Positions 8,847-18,002 of a DNA stretch of 64,000 nucleotides are shown one piece after another; the stretch's first letter is position 1; each line of letters begins with the position of its first letter. Made by a program: the position numbers and the translations under genes. The DNA lies in contig NZ_CP073747.1 of NCBI RefSeq assembly GCF_024398015.1, forward strand, positions 754,501 to 818,500. Direction: 5' to 3'. Source of the stretch: Kordiimonas sp. SCSIO 12610 (GTDB taxonomy: Bacteria; Pseudomonadota; Alphaproteobacteria; Sphingomonadales; Kordiimonadaceae). The notes under the pieces were generated by a model that was given only the letters and a program-made list of their open reading frames with translations, was not told the origin of the DNA and searched no databases.

Positions 8847-9398
8847 ATGAAATATAAATTAGGAATTTTTCTGTTGTCCGTGGCTGCTGCGACTATGAGT
8901 TTGGCTGTTCAGGCGCAGGAAACAGATAGTGCACCGACAAAGGACCTGATCGTTTCTGGTCATGGTAAAACCGCGATTATGGCAACTGAGCGCCAGAGGA
9001 AATTTATCTATGACAGTAAATTTCATTTCTCTCCTGCGGTGCGGGCAGGCGATACGATCTATTTATCGGGTGTTGTCGCTGGCGCGTTTGCGGGCGATAA
9101 GCCCATTGGCCGTGAGGAATTCAAGGAAAGTGTGCGACGGGTTTTTGAAAACATTGCTGCAACGATCAAAGCGGCTGGCGCTGATATTAATCAGACGGTA
9201 AAAATTCAGACATTTCATGTGTTTGATAGCCCCTGGATCACGATTGATAAGGTTGCACAAGTTGAGGTGGTCGCCGAGGTGAAAAACGAATTTATCGGTG
9301 AACCCCACCCCGCGTGGACAGCGATTGGTTCAACAGCCCTTTTTCCCGACAAAGGCCTCGTTGAAATCGAGCTGACGGTTTATGACCCTGAAGGCTAG
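8847..9398 (+). CDS. exported RidA/YjgF-YER057c-UK114 family protein
   Basis: A 183-residue protein with a cleavable signal peptide (ending AVQA) and a C-terminal RidA-type domain. Characteristic stretches are the YDSKFHFSPAVRAGDTIYLSGVVA opening, the VRRVFENIAATIKAAGAD helix and HPAWTAIGSTALFPDKGLVEIELTVYDP, where the family has its trimer-interface substrate pocket. Canonical RidA enzymes deaminate enamine/imine intermediates in the cytosol; exported members are of unknown role. Adjacent ATGs at 8844 and 8847 follow GGTGGA. A longer frame from 8775 starts inside the upstream terminator and is not credible. Whether it keeps deaminase activity is uncertain. Confidence 0.85.
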   Translation: MKYKLGIFLLSVAAATMSLAVQAQETDSAPTKDLIVSGHGKTAIMATERQRKFIYDSKFHFSPAVRAGDTIYLSGVVAGAFAGDKPIGREEFKESVRRVFENIAATIKAAGADINQTVKIQTFHVFDSPWITIDKVAQVEVVAEVKNEFIGEPHPAWTAIGSTALFPDKGLVEIELTVYDPEG

Positions 9399-9412
9399 CC
9401 GCCTGAATAACT

Positions 9413-10270
9413 TCATTCCAGCGGCAGATAGATATCCGTGGTCATCTCGTGTTCTGGAACTTCCGGGAAGAAGCTAACACGTTCAAAAAAGATCGGGAAA
9501 TCACGCAGTAGTTCGCTTGATGTATGGAACCAGTCACCTATCAGGTATCGTACTTTCTGATCCAAAAGGTGATCAGGGCCAACATGACGGATTTTTGCAC
9601 ACCTGCCTGCTGGTATGAATTTCATGATTATCCCGTGCTCAGGGTCGCTGAAGTCTTTGGTCACCGCACAGCAGAGATCGAACCGATAGTCTGCATCTGC
9701 CGTGATAGCCGGGTCATCATACAGGATGTTAAAGGTTGCGTGCCTTTTGGGTGGGAGTTTGTTCGCCCGCCGCCAGCCAATAAATTTTGCGATTGAGTTT
9801 TTGAGCAAGCTTGGGTCACCGCGATGCTCAAGCACTGCAACCTGTGTTTCTGGAAAATCGATAATATCTACATGGTCTGAGCTAATGGCCTGCATATTCT
9901 GTCCTGACAAGTCTTGAATGTTACTGTGAAGAGTGTGCCAGGTGTGCCAATCGGGGGCTTTTCGAAAACCAGTGGGTGTTTGCCCGTATTCACGTTTGAA
10001 GGCACGAGAGAAGGATTCTGCGTTTTCATAACCGGCATCAAACGCGATATCGGTTATGCTTTGCCATGTTCTGAAAGCAAGTTGAAATGAAGCGCGCTTC
10101 ATCCGCGCGAGCCGCATATAACGTTGAACAGCAATGCCTGTTAAGCCAGAAAATAAGCGATGAAAATGATATTTCGATATGCCAGCATTCTTCGCTAATT
10201 CATCCAGATTAGGTTGCTCGCTGGAATTTGTAACGGCGGCGCTGATGCGGTTCTGATTTTCGGGCTTCAT
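9413..10270 (-). CDS. AraC-family regulator with C-terminal GyrI-like effector domain
   Basis: A 285-residue transcription factor of the Rob/SoxS-plus-GyrI type. Residues 1-100 form the two AraC helix-turn-helix motifs (LDELAKNAGISKYHFHRLFS and ITDIAFDAGYENAESFSRAF). Residues 130-285 form a GyrI/BmrR-like ligand-binding domain that usually senses amphipathic or cationic small molecules. It converges with the RidA-like gene (15 bp between stops) and follows the serine hydrolase gene on the same strand. A 13-bp inverted repeat overlaps its Shine-Dalgarno region, suggesting autoregulation or translational control. Targets are unknown. Confidence 0.92.
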   Translation of the reverse strand: MKPENQNRISAAVTNSSEQPNLDELAKNAGISKYHFHRLFSGLTGIAVQRYMRLARMKRASFQLAFRTWQSITDIAFDAGYENAESFSRAFKREYGQTPTGFRKAPDWHTWHTLHSNIQDLSGQNMQAISSDHVDIIDFPETQVAVLEHRGDPSLLKNSIAKFIGWRRANKLPPKRHATFNILYDDPAITADADYRFDLCCAVTKDFSDPEHGIIMKFIPAGRCAKIRHVGPDHLLDQKVRYLIGDWFHTSSELLRDFPIFFERVSFFPEVPEHEMTTDIYLPLE

Positions 10271-10278
10271 AATAGGCT

Positions 10279-10327
10279 TATCCTTCCGTCCTGACGCACC
10301 TGATATGCCATAAGGGACGGAAGGATA
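10279..10327 (-). promoter_or_regulatory. 13-bp inverted repeat covering the regulator's ribosome site
   Basis: TATCCTTCCGTCC (10279-10291) and its perfect complement (10315-10327) flank a 23-nt loop. On the minus strand the second arm contains GGAAGGA, the best Shine-Dalgarno candidate for the AraC-type gene starting at 10270. The structure could hide the ribosome site in RNA, serve as a protein operator, or end the upstream serine-hydrolase transcript. No U-tract follows, which argues against a simple terminator. Confidence 0.6.
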
Positions 10328-10345
10328 CTTGACTGTTCTTGCTAT

Positions 10346-11575
10346 TTATTCGCCTTTTTCAGTGTCGTTAATTCCACCCATCGCGGCGGCGATCTGCTGG
10401 AACATTACCGACTGAATTTCTTTCTGGTTTTTGTTCGCCGGATCATTGAAACCCTTGTTGGCAGAGGTTTTGACGATGACGATATTATTCACAGGGTCAA
10501 CATAGATAAACTGATGATAAATCCCTGCTGCATAAAAATCACCGCGAGGTTCCACAGGTATCCACCACTGGTAACCATACCCGAACGGTGTTTCAGATTT
10601 CGGGTTATTATAGCCGGGTGCAAGGTGGGGGGCGCTTGTGTCCATGGAGGCGTCAACCCATGCCTCAGGCACAATTTGAGTGCCGTCCCAGTTGCCTTTA
10701 TGCAGGTATAGGCGGCCCATTTTCGCGATGTCGCGTAGGCTTGCCTGCAAACCGCCCATGGTCACTTCTACATTTTCACCGTCCACGGAAAAATACCCAT
10801 CAAATTCCATCCCAATCGGTTGCCAGATTTTTCGGGTCAGATAATCCGTAACACTTTCGCCCGTAACGCGGGATAGAAGCATGCCGAGAACATGGGTGTT
10901 CACGCTGACATAATCATTGAATGTGCCGGGTTCGAACGCCGTTTTCGTTAGCTCTGCGGTGAAATCATCCAGCGACCCACCAAGGCCGATAACCGCACTC
11001 ATGCGGTTCACGTCTGATGTCAGATCTGCATAGTCCTCGTTAAAGGCAACGCCCGATGACATATGCAGGATATTTTTTATGCTTACACCGTCAAAGGCAG
11101 AGCCCGTTAATTCCGGTACATATTTGGTGATCGGATCTTCGATACTGTCGAACTTGCCTTCCTCAAGCGCGATGCCAACAAGCGCAGAAATGAAGGATTT
11201 GGTTACTGAAAACAGGATATGGCGATCATCCTCGCGTTCACCCTGATAATAGTCTTCAAACAGGATGGTATCATCCTTCATGACAAGGAACCCCGTTGTG
11301 CCCGTGAGTTCCAGCATATCCTGCACAGACCGTTCTTCACCATTGAAGGTAAAGGTTTCTGGCAGATTGGTTTTTGCGTATTTAAGCGCATAGGGGGTAT
11401 TTCCCGCCTTCACAACACTATGGGGGAAGGTTTTGTGAACTGCACGGAAATTGGTGGTGATATTTTCAGGGTCATAAAAAGCCGCTAACTGGCTTAATGT
11501 GTCGTAACCACGGTATAGAAAATATCCGCCACCGATCAGAACGGCAACCAAGATGCCGATGATAATTTTTTTCAT
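10346..11575 (-). CDS. membrane-anchored serine hydrolase, beta-lactamase fold (class C/EstB type)
   Basis: A 409-residue protein. Residues 3-20 are a transmembrane or uncleaved signal segment and the rest is a penicillin-binding-protein-like transpeptidase fold. The catalytic S123-x-x-K126 lies in LFSVTKSF, with the YVSVNTHVLG region supplying the second motif. FGYGYQWWIPVEPRGDFYAAGIYHQFIYVDP is typical of the 6-aminohexanoate-dimer hydrolase/esterase branch (COG1680). Such enzymes hydrolyse esters, amides or small peptides in the periplasm rather than acting as true beta-lactamases. It is transcribed toward the AraC-type gene 75 bp downstream. The substrate is not known. Confidence 0.9.
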   Translation of the reverse strand: MKKIIIGILVAVLIGGGYFLYRGYDTLSQLAAFYDPENITTNFRAVHKTFPHSVVKAGNTPYALKYAKTNLPETFTFNGEERSVQDMLELTGTTGFLVMKDDTILFEDYYQGEREDDRHILFSVTKSFISALVGIALEEGKFDSIEDPITKYVPELTGSAFDGVSIKNILHMSSGVAFNEDYADLTSDVNRMSAVIGLGGSLDDFTAELTKTAFEPGTFNDYVSVNTHVLGMLLSRVTGESVTDYLTRKIWQPIGMEFDGYFSVDGENVEVTMGGLQASLRDIAKMGRLYLHKGNWDGTQIVPEAWVDASMDTSAPHLAPGYNNPKSETPFGYGYQWWIPVEPRGDFYAAGIYHQFIYVDPVNNIVIVKTSANKGFNDPANKNQKEIQSVMFQQIAAAMGGINDTEKGE

Positions 11576-11622
11576 GATGTTCCCCTCATAACAGCCAGAA
11601 ATCTGGCTTTTCCTCTCTCATT

Positions 11623-12591
11623 CTAGTGCGCTGAGGCATTCAGCTTCAGCACGTTCCAGTACCCTTTTTGAATTTCCATACGCTCACCAAACCCTTTATC
11701 AATCATAATTTCATGAAGAGTTTTCAGACGGTAGCATGGAACAAATGGCATCATATGATGTTCGATATGATAGTTTACCCAATAGGGCGCGAAGGTGGCG
11801 CGGCCTACTATGTTTGTAAGCGTGGTCCTGCTGTTTTTTAATGGGTCCTCAAGGTCCGGCATGGTCGAATGTTCTGCGATATTACGCACACGAACAAATA
11901 ATTGCTGCACAGTCGCCATCGGAAGAAGCCACATAAGGAAAAACAGATCAATGCGCCCCATAAGTGCGCTAATGGCCAAAAGCGCGGCATTGAACAGAAT
12001 GGGCCCCGAGTAATAGGCTTTTATCCTCGTAAAACGCCCTTCCTTTTCGCCTGCAACAGCACGGAATAAGCCTATTTGCCCTCGCAGGAATGCAATACCG
12101 GTTAGGTCCCTAAGCACCTTTCGGATCATGCTGTCTGGTTTTACGGGGAAGGGGGTATATAGAAAATTTTCTGGGTCTTTATCGGTTCGGGTAAAACGAT
12201 GATGGGCCATATGGCGTTTGCGGTATTCCTGCATATTGATAATCATTGGCCATGCGGCAAACCATGTGGTGATGCGCTCATTAAGTATGCGCGATTTGAA
12301 GAGCATGGCATGACTGCCTTCATGCATCAGGATCGCAAGGCCAAGTTGCCTGCCGCCGATCAGGATAATTGCAATCAGGAAAGTGAAAATATTGGGGACA
12401 AGCGCATACAATAAGGTCGCCCCAATGATAATGCCCCATGCATGGAGGATCAGGTAAAACCCCCACCAATCAGAGCGCTGCCGAAGCATATGTGATTGCT
12501 CGGTCGTGACAATATCGGTTGGTTTCAGGCTTTGCCACTGTGTGGAGCCTGTGGCGGTTTTGGGCTTGATATCAGTACTATCGTTCACCAT
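11623..12591 (-). CDS. membrane fatty-acid desaturase family protein
   Basis: A 322-residue integral-membrane di-iron enzyme with the three His boxes: HEGSH at 90-94, HMAHH at 127-131 and HIEHH at 275-279. Several hydrophobic segments (about 48-65, 68-80, 105-118, 190-225) place the boxes on the cytoplasmic face. The family introduces double bonds or hydroxyls into acyl chains or related lipids (DesA/CrtR-like). The N-terminal 40 residues are soluble. It stands 47 bp upstream of the serine hydrolase gene on the same strand and could share its transcript. Substrate class cannot be resolved from sequence. Confidence 0.9.
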   Translation of the reverse strand: MVNDSTDIKPKTATGSTQWQSLKPTDIVTTEQSHMLRQRSDWWGFYLILHAWGIIIGATLLYALVPNIFTFLIAIILIGGRQLGLAILMHEGSHAMLFKSRILNERITTWFAAWPMIINMQEYRKRHMAHHRFTRTDKDPENFLYTPFPVKPDSMIRKVLRDLTGIAFLRGQIGLFRAVAGEKEGRFTRIKAYYSGPILFNAALLAISALMGRIDLFFLMWLLPMATVQQLFVRVRNIAEHSTMPDLEDPLKNSRTTLTNIVGRATFAPYWVNYHIEHHMMPFVPCYRLKTLHEIMIDKGFGERMEIQKGYWNVLKLNASAH

Positions 12592-12778
12592 TTAAAGAAC
12601 CATTGTCGGTTATTAATCACAAACATTATTGCAGATATGGCTCTGTCCTGCCAGTAATAAAAGGCAGAATTGAAACGAATAATGAATTGTCTTGCGTGCA
12701 TGGTGTGCTTAAAAGCGAGGCGCATAATGTACGAGAACCGCATGTTTGTGCGGATATAACCCCTACAGGGTCTATGAT

Positions 12779-13999
12779 ATGATAGTTTTGAAGCGTGTAA
12801 GTATTTGGGTGTTGCGGGGGCTTCTGGCGCTTGTTTTACTGGGGGCTACAACCTTTGCTATTTTATACTTTCAAGCCGAAGAAACGATGGGCGCAAGCCC
12901 CACAGATGCGCATTTAGAGCGTATCTCCAAATCACCGCAGTGGGGATCAGGCCGGTTTCAAAATGTTTTAGTGCAGGAACCAGTGGTTTTTTCAAAAATG
13001 ATCAAGGGGCTGATCTTTGATGCGTCACCCCTTGGCAGGCCTGATAATCCGGTTCCGATGGAAAGGCGAAAACGCAGTGATTTTGAAACCGCGCCGGTTG
13101 ATGGCCTCAGGGTTACATGGTTTGGTCATTCTATTCTGCTTATTGAAATTGAAGGTAAACGGTTTTTAATTGATCCGGTCTGGAGCGAGCGGGCATCCCC
13201 GTTTCCCTTTGGGGTGCAGCGCTTCTTTGAGCCACCGATTGCGCTTGAAGACCTGCCGCCCGTTGATGCAGTTTTGATTTCGCATGATCACTATGACCAT
13301 CTGGATATGAAAACGGTTAAGGCATTGGGGGCAAAAGATACGCGTTGGTTTGTGCCGCTTGGTGTCGGGGCGCACCTTCAAAAATGGAATATTGACCCCG
13401 CATTTATTCGTGAATTTGATTGGTGGGACCGTGTTGATCTGGACGGTGTTACGCTAACGGCAACACCGTCCCGTCATTCATCGGGACGGGCTGTGTTCAG
13501 GGGCGATACCAAAAAAACATTATGGGCTGGGTGGGCCATCAAGGGAGCGGAAAAATCTGTTTTCTATAGTGGTGATACCGCCATGCATGACGGGTTTGTG
13601 GATATCGGCGAACGGCTTGGGCCTTTTGATGTTTCGATCATTGAAGCAGGGGCCTATAACCCATTGTGGCGCGACAATCATTTAGGGCCCGAGCAGGCAA
13701 TCATTGCGAATAAACTGGTTGGGGGCAAGGTGATGATCCCTGTGCATTGGGGCATGTTTGACCTTGCCTTCCATAGTTGGACAGAACCGATTGAGCGGGT
13801 CATCGAGGCCGCAGATAAAACGGGCACGGAAATCTATATTCCTAAAATCGGTGGTTCCTTTGTGCCGAGTTCTTCGGATGACCCTGAAAAGCGGTGGGAA
13901 CAATGGTGGCCTGATACTGAATGGAAGAATGCAGACACTTATCCCGTTTGGTCAACAAAGGTTGATCATCTGATCGGTACATCAGCGGTTAAGCAATAA
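12779..13999 (+). CDS. MBL-fold metallohydrolase (NAPE-PLD/UlaG-like), membrane-anchored
   Basis: A 406-residue protein. An N-terminal membrane anchor (residues about 6-27) is followed by a metallo-beta-lactamase fold: TWFGHSILLIEIEGKRFLIDPVWSERASPF, the zinc motif SHDHYDHLD, YSGDTAMHDG, and a late PVHWGMFDLAFHSW. This combination matches the NAPE-phospholipase-D-like and RomA/UlaG subgroup, which includes phosphodiesterases and lactonases. ATG 12779 has AGGG eight bases upstream; an in-frame ATG at 12746 adds a polar tail before the anchor. It is divergent from the desaturase gene. The lipid phosphodiesterase role is inference from family. Confidence 0.87.
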   Translation: MIVLKRVSIWVLRGLLALVLLGATTFAILYFQAEETMGASPTDAHLERISKSPQWGSGRFQNVLVQEPVVFSKMIKGLIFDASPLGRPDNPVPMERRKRSDFETAPVDGLRVTWFGHSILLIEIEGKRFLIDPVWSERASPFPFGVQRFFEPPIALEDLPPVDAVLISHDHYDHLDMKTVKALGAKDTRWFVPLGVGAHLQKWNIDPAFIREFDWWDRVDLDGVTLTATPSRHSSGRAVFRGDTKKTLWAGWAIKGAEKSVFYSGDTAMHDGFVDIGERLGPFDVSIIEAGAYNPLWRDNHLGPEQAIIANKLVGGKVMIPVHWGMFDLAFHSWTEPIERVIEAADKTGTEIYIPKIGGSFVPSSSDDPEKRWEQWWPDTEWKNADTYPVWSTKVDHLIGTSAVKQ

Positions 14000-14059
14000 T
14001 TTTATACATCCAACGAAAGCTTTATTTTCAGATGAATATAGGGCGTGGTAGGATAGGTT

Positions 14060-16012
14060 ATGCTTAGAAGTCTGTTTTTTATTGCCATATTCTTTTTGCT
14101 CAATTCAATGCCGTTTTCTGTAAACGCGGATACTGAGCTTTTGGTTCGCTCTAGCGCCCATCGTCCTTTTGCTGGTGTCAGTCTTTCAATGGATGGAGAT
14201 TTTCTTTCTGCACTGGTTGCAGAAGGCGAGGAACAAAGGGTTTATGTCTGGTCAACGTCACATCCTATTTTTGAGGAAGCAAAGGATGCTGAAAATGGTT
14301 TAGTTGAGGCGCTCCCCTATGTCAGGAGCGAAATAAACTGGCTAACATGGGTCGGTAACGGGCATTTACTCCTGTCTTTAAAGGAAAAGGGTTTGGTGCT
14401 CTATAATGCGCGCGAGCAACGCCTAAGGCCGCTTATTGATCCCCTTATCGGCGGGGGGCCAAGGCCTGATGAGCTACTCCCGGTTTTACTAAGCGCGATA
14501 CCGGATGACCCCTCCAGAATTCTGATGCAGTGGGAGGACCCAACTGTTGAGGGGTACCCAGCCGTTTATGAAGTGAATGTGGATGACGGTACTTCCCGAA
14601 AAATCATTGGCGCATGGAGGCCGATAATCCGCTGGTGGGCAGCACCTAATGGACGAGTGCTGGCGGGGGAAGGGTACCGTGCCAGGCGACATCAGGTTTA
14701 TGTGAGCGATAGCGAGGGCGGCTGGCGTAAAATCCATGAGAATGATGTTTTTAAGGACCCATCCTACATAATGTTGAGTGTGGATGCACAGCAAAACAGA
14801 GCGGTTGTTATCTCAAATGAAGGTGAGGACAAACGTGCCCTTTGGTATGCAGATTTGGAGACTGGCCGACTTTTGGAAAAGCTTGCTGCCAATGATACCT
14901 ATGACATTGAAGGCGCTGTTTTTGATGGGTATGGGCGCAAAGTGATTGCTGCTACATATTCTGATCTTCAAAATGAACAAATCTTTCTGGATGAAGAATT
15001 TAAGACGTCACATGATACAATTTTAAAGCAGCTGCAAAGGCGCCCGGTTGATGATACCGCAAGCCTATGGTTTGTTGGCGGCTATACGGGCCACAATAAG
15101 GGCTTGTTCCAGCTAAGAAGTGAGCGGCATCCACGAAGGTACTTTCTGCATGATACGGAAAGCGATGCTTTAACCCCAATTGACGGGATGGGGGTTGAAG
15201 GCAGCGTTTATGACGATTTTCACCGCACAACCGCGGTTTCTATCCCGATTTCACGCAAGGCAGAAATGCAGGGTGTTCTTAGTGTGCCAAAGGACCAAAA
15301 GGGGAAACTCAAGCTCTCTGGTAAGGGGGTTTTACTGATCCACGGTGGGCCTGTTCGGCGGTCGCGGCAACAATATAATGCCTTGTTAAATCTCTTAACC
15401 TCAAATGGCTATGTGGTTCTGCAACCGAATTTTCGGGGGTCCAGTGGTTTTGGCGAAAAATGGCGCAAGGCCGGATACCGCGAATGGGGCGATGATATGC
15501 AGGATGATATCACAAGCGCCGCCAAATGGTTGATCCGCGAAGGGTATGTTGAAAAGGACCAATTGTGCGCTATCGGTGGTTCTTATGGCGGTTATGCGTC
15601 CCTGATGGGTGTGATTACAGAACGCAAATTGTTTCAATGTGCGGTTAGTCTTAATGGGGTCACATCGATCCCGCATCTGGTGAATTACCTGTCTGGTCGT
15701 AGGTTTTCGCTTTTAACCACGCCGCGTATCCAGGGAGGGTTATCGCAGCGTATCATGAGAGGCAGGTCGCCGCTCTATCTGGCGAACCGCTTGAAGAGAC
15801 CAGTTTTATTGTTGCATGCCACCAATGATGCCAACGTGCCGTTTGAGCACGGTCAATTGATGGCGGCTGTTTTAAAACAGAATCGAAGTGATTATGAATT
15901 TATCGTCCTTCCGGGGGCGGAGCATCAATTAAGACACCCACGATTTCGCAAAACCTATTATGAAAACGCCCTTCGGTTTCTTGAGCAGAATATCGGGAAA
16001 ACGCCCGAATAG
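14060..16012 (+). CDS. exported prolyl-oligopeptidase family (S9) serine peptidase
   Basis: A 650-residue peptidase. A signal peptide of about 24 residues (ending VNA) is followed by an N-terminal beta-propeller of about 350 residues and a C-terminal alpha/beta-hydrolase domain. The nucleophile is Ser508 in GGSYGGY. HATNDANVPFEHG carries the catalytic Asp, and PGAEHQLRHP the catalytic His. The length and order match acylaminoacyl/dipeptidyl peptidases of S9C type, which cleave short peptides in the periplasm. The next gene is a POT peptide symporter, so peptide breakdown followed by uptake is a reasonable reading (inference). Confidence 0.92.
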   Translation: MLRSLFFIAIFFLLNSMPFSVNADTELLVRSSAHRPFAGVSLSMDGDFLSALVAEGEEQRVYVWSTSHPIFEEAKDAENGLVEALPYVRSEINWLTWVGNGHLLLSLKEKGLVLYNAREQRLRPLIDPLIGGGPRPDELLPVLLSAIPDDPSRILMQWEDPTVEGYPAVYEVNVDDGTSRKIIGAWRPIIRWWAAPNGRVLAGEGYRARRHQVYVSDSEGGWRKIHENDVFKDPSYIMLSVDAQQNRAVVISNEGEDKRALWYADLETGRLLEKLAANDTYDIEGAVFDGYGRKVIAATYSDLQNEQIFLDEEFKTSHDTILKQLQRRPVDDTASLWFVGGYTGHNKGLFQLRSERHPRRYFLHDTESDALTPIDGMGVEGSVYDDFHRTTAVSIPISRKAEMQGVLSVPKDQKGKLKLSGKGVLLIHGGPVRRSRQQYNALLNLLTSNGYVVLQPNFRGSSGFGEKWRKAGYREWGDDMQDDITSAAKWLIREGYVEKDQLCAIGGSYGGYASLMGVITERKLFQCAVSLNGVTSIPHLVNYLSGRRFSLLTTPRIQGGLSQRIMRGRSPLYLANRLKRPVLLLHATNDANVPFEHGQLMAAVLKQNRSDYEFIVLPGAEHQLRHPRFRKTYYENALRFLEQNIGKTPE

Positions 16013-16165
16013 GCCCTGAAAATCAAGGCAGGATGCGTTCTATGGCCTCCGGCATCTGTCTTGTGAACAAATCTGTTAGGCTATTTTTACTTTGCTGATC
16101 AGGATATCTATGCTTTGTTAACCGCTTAATTGGTGTGTTAATGCACCGGAAGTTTTAAAGGGGGC

Positions 16166-16242
16166 GTTTTAAGGGATGTGGGCCCTTAAAACAGAGAGTT
16201 AAGGAATTTGAACGCTATCCAGCATCAAGGCTGTTTGATAGC
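16166..16242 (+). promoter_or_regulatory. structured leader upstream of the peptide symporter
   Basis: Two inverted repeats lie just before the POT gene. One is a perfect 10-bp dyad (GTTTTAAGGG, 16166-16175, with its complement at 16183-16192). The second pairs GCTATC (16214-16219) with GATAGC (16237-16242). Neither is followed by a T-run, so they look like an operator or RNA leader rather than terminators. No known riboswitch class is recognisable. Confidence 0.45.
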
Positions 16243-16270
16243 GGGATAAAACAGTCAACAAGGGGTATAT

Positions 16271-17824
16271 ATGACCGACACAGTTACCGATGATATGCGC
16301 GAAGGATCACAGGAGCGCGAACTTTTGGGCCATCCAATCGGCCTATCAATTTGTTTCCTTACCGAAATGTGGGAAAGGTTTTCCTTCTACGGTATGAGAA
16401 CAATTCTGGTTCTCTATCTGGTGAAATATCATTTATTCAGTACTGAAAAAGCAAGCCTGATATACGGTGCCTATGCGGGGCTTGTTTATATGATGCCGAT
16501 TATCGGTGGGTACCTTGCCGATAAATATTTGGGTAGCCGCAAAGCGGTAACCTACGGCGCTATTCTATTGGTTGCAGGGCACGGCCTAATGGCTTTCCAT
16601 GGCCCTCAAGCCTATATGGACGGCGATACAGTTGTTCGTAGCGACTTTTATCTCAATATCTTCTTCCTGGCTCTCGCCTTAATCATTGCGGGTGTTGGGT
16701 TCCTTAAAGCTAATATTTCAACGATTGTTGGTGCACTATATGGCCCGAAAGACCCTCGCCGTGACGGTGGTTTCTCCATCTTCTACATGGGGATTAATAT
16801 GGGTTCAGTACTCTCAACAATCATTGTTGGGTATGTCGGCGAAGTCCATGGCTGGAACTATGGTTTTGGCCTCGCTGGTATTGGTATGCTTTTCGGCCTG
16901 TTGGTGTTCCTATATGGTCAAAAATTCCTTGATGGCCGCGCCGAGCCCCCAGCACCAGAGGTGCTGAAAGAGACTGCATTTGCAGGCATCAACAAGGAAA
17001 ATATGATTTACCTTGGTGGTATCCTGATGGTTATCGTTAGCTGGTTTATGATGCAGTATCAGGAACTGGTGACTGGGTTAGTGCTTTTGGTTGGTGCCAT
17101 TATGGTTGGTATCATCGTTGTTTACGGCTTGAATAAATGTGAAAAAGAAGCACGTGGAAAGCTTTTTGTTGCACTGACATTGATCATTGTTCAGACGGTG
17201 TTTTGGGCCTTATTTGAGCAACAGGCGGCCAGTTTAACACTGTTAGCAGATCAACAGTTTGATCTTAATATTCTTGGTCTGTTTACTATTCAGGCATCAC
17301 AGGTTCAATCGATGAACCCAGGCTTTATTATCCTGTTTGCGCCCGTTATGGCATGGCTTTGGGTTGCTCTATCCAAGAAGGGTATTGAACCATCAACACC
17401 AGCAAAATTTGGTATTTCAATGCTCTTGATCGGCCTTGGCTATGTTGTCTTTGCTTGGGGCATGTCGCTTGATGAAAGCACAACAAAAAGCTTCATGTGG
17501 CTTGTGTTTATCTATTTTGCTTTCACGATGGCAGAGCTTTGCCTAAGCCCTGTTGGTCTCTCAATGGTAACGAAACTAAGCACTACGCATATCGTTGGTA
17601 TGATGATGGGAACATGGTTCCTGTTTACGGCTCTTGGTAACAACCTTGCTGGTGTGATTAGTGCCTTAACAGGTAGCGGTGGCCACGGTGCTGACTCTGG
17701 TCAGTTAGATATCGTTGCAACAATATCTGTTTATCATACGATCGGGGTCGTCAGTATTGTTGTGGCGGTGGCGATTTTTGCCCTGACACCACTCATGAAA
17801 AAACATATGCACGGCGTTCACTAG
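16271..17824 (+). CDS. POT/PTR family proton-dependent oligopeptide symporter
   Basis: A 517-residue inner-membrane transporter with 12 to 14 predicted helices. The POT signature is present early: EMWERFSFYGMRTILVLYL contains the ExxERFxYY-like proton-coupling motif. GFLKANISTIVGALYGPKDPRRDGGFSIFYMGINMGS is the second PTR2 signature. Members import di- and tripeptides with protons. It follows the S9 peptidase gene by 258 bp and ends in a strong terminator, so it is probably its own unit. The start has AAGGGG nearby and no competing in-frame ATG. Confidence 0.95.
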   Translation: MTDTVTDDMREGSQERELLGHPIGLSICFLTEMWERFSFYGMRTILVLYLVKYHLFSTEKASLIYGAYAGLVYMMPIIGGYLADKYLGSRKAVTYGAILLVAGHGLMAFHGPQAYMDGDTVVRSDFYLNIFFLALALIIAGVGFLKANISTIVGALYGPKDPRRDGGFSIFYMGINMGSVLSTIIVGYVGEVHGWNYGFGLAGIGMLFGLLVFLYGQKFLDGRAEPPAPEVLKETAFAGINKENMIYLGGILMVIVSWFMMQYQELVTGLVLLVGAIMVGIIVVYGLNKCEKEARGKLFVALTLIIVQTVFWALFEQQAASLTLLADQQFDLNILGLFTIQASQVQSMNPGFIILFAPVMAWLWVALSKKGIEPSTPAKFGISMLLIGLGYVVFAWGMSLDESTTKSFMWLVFIYFAFTMAELCLSPVGLSMVTKLSTTHIVGMMMGTWFLFTALGNNLAGVISALTGSGGHGADSGQLDIVATISVYHTIGVVSIVVAVAIFALTPLMKKHMHGVH

Positions 17825-17850
17825 AAACCTTGCACAGTTTGAAATTGGAA

Positions 17851-17878
17851 GGCGGGTCCTTGTGGCCCGCTTTTTTTT
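17851..17878 (+). terminator. rho-independent terminator
   Basis: Stem GCGGG / CCCGC with a loop of about nine bases, followed by eight T, 27 bp after the symporter stop. Confidence 0.85.
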
Positions 17879-18002
17879 ATGGCTGAACTCTTTGTTATCA
17901 TGAACTTTGAACTGTGTTGGCGCGGATTTATCGCTTGTCACGCGCGCGCATGCTTGCGACACTGATTATATGATTTGAGTATTGATTAGGGAGCATGGAA
18001 AT

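Noticed and set aside
11219-11488. 89-codon plus-strand frame inside the serine hydrolase
   Set aside because: Antisense to a gene with intact catalytic motifs; no independent evidence.
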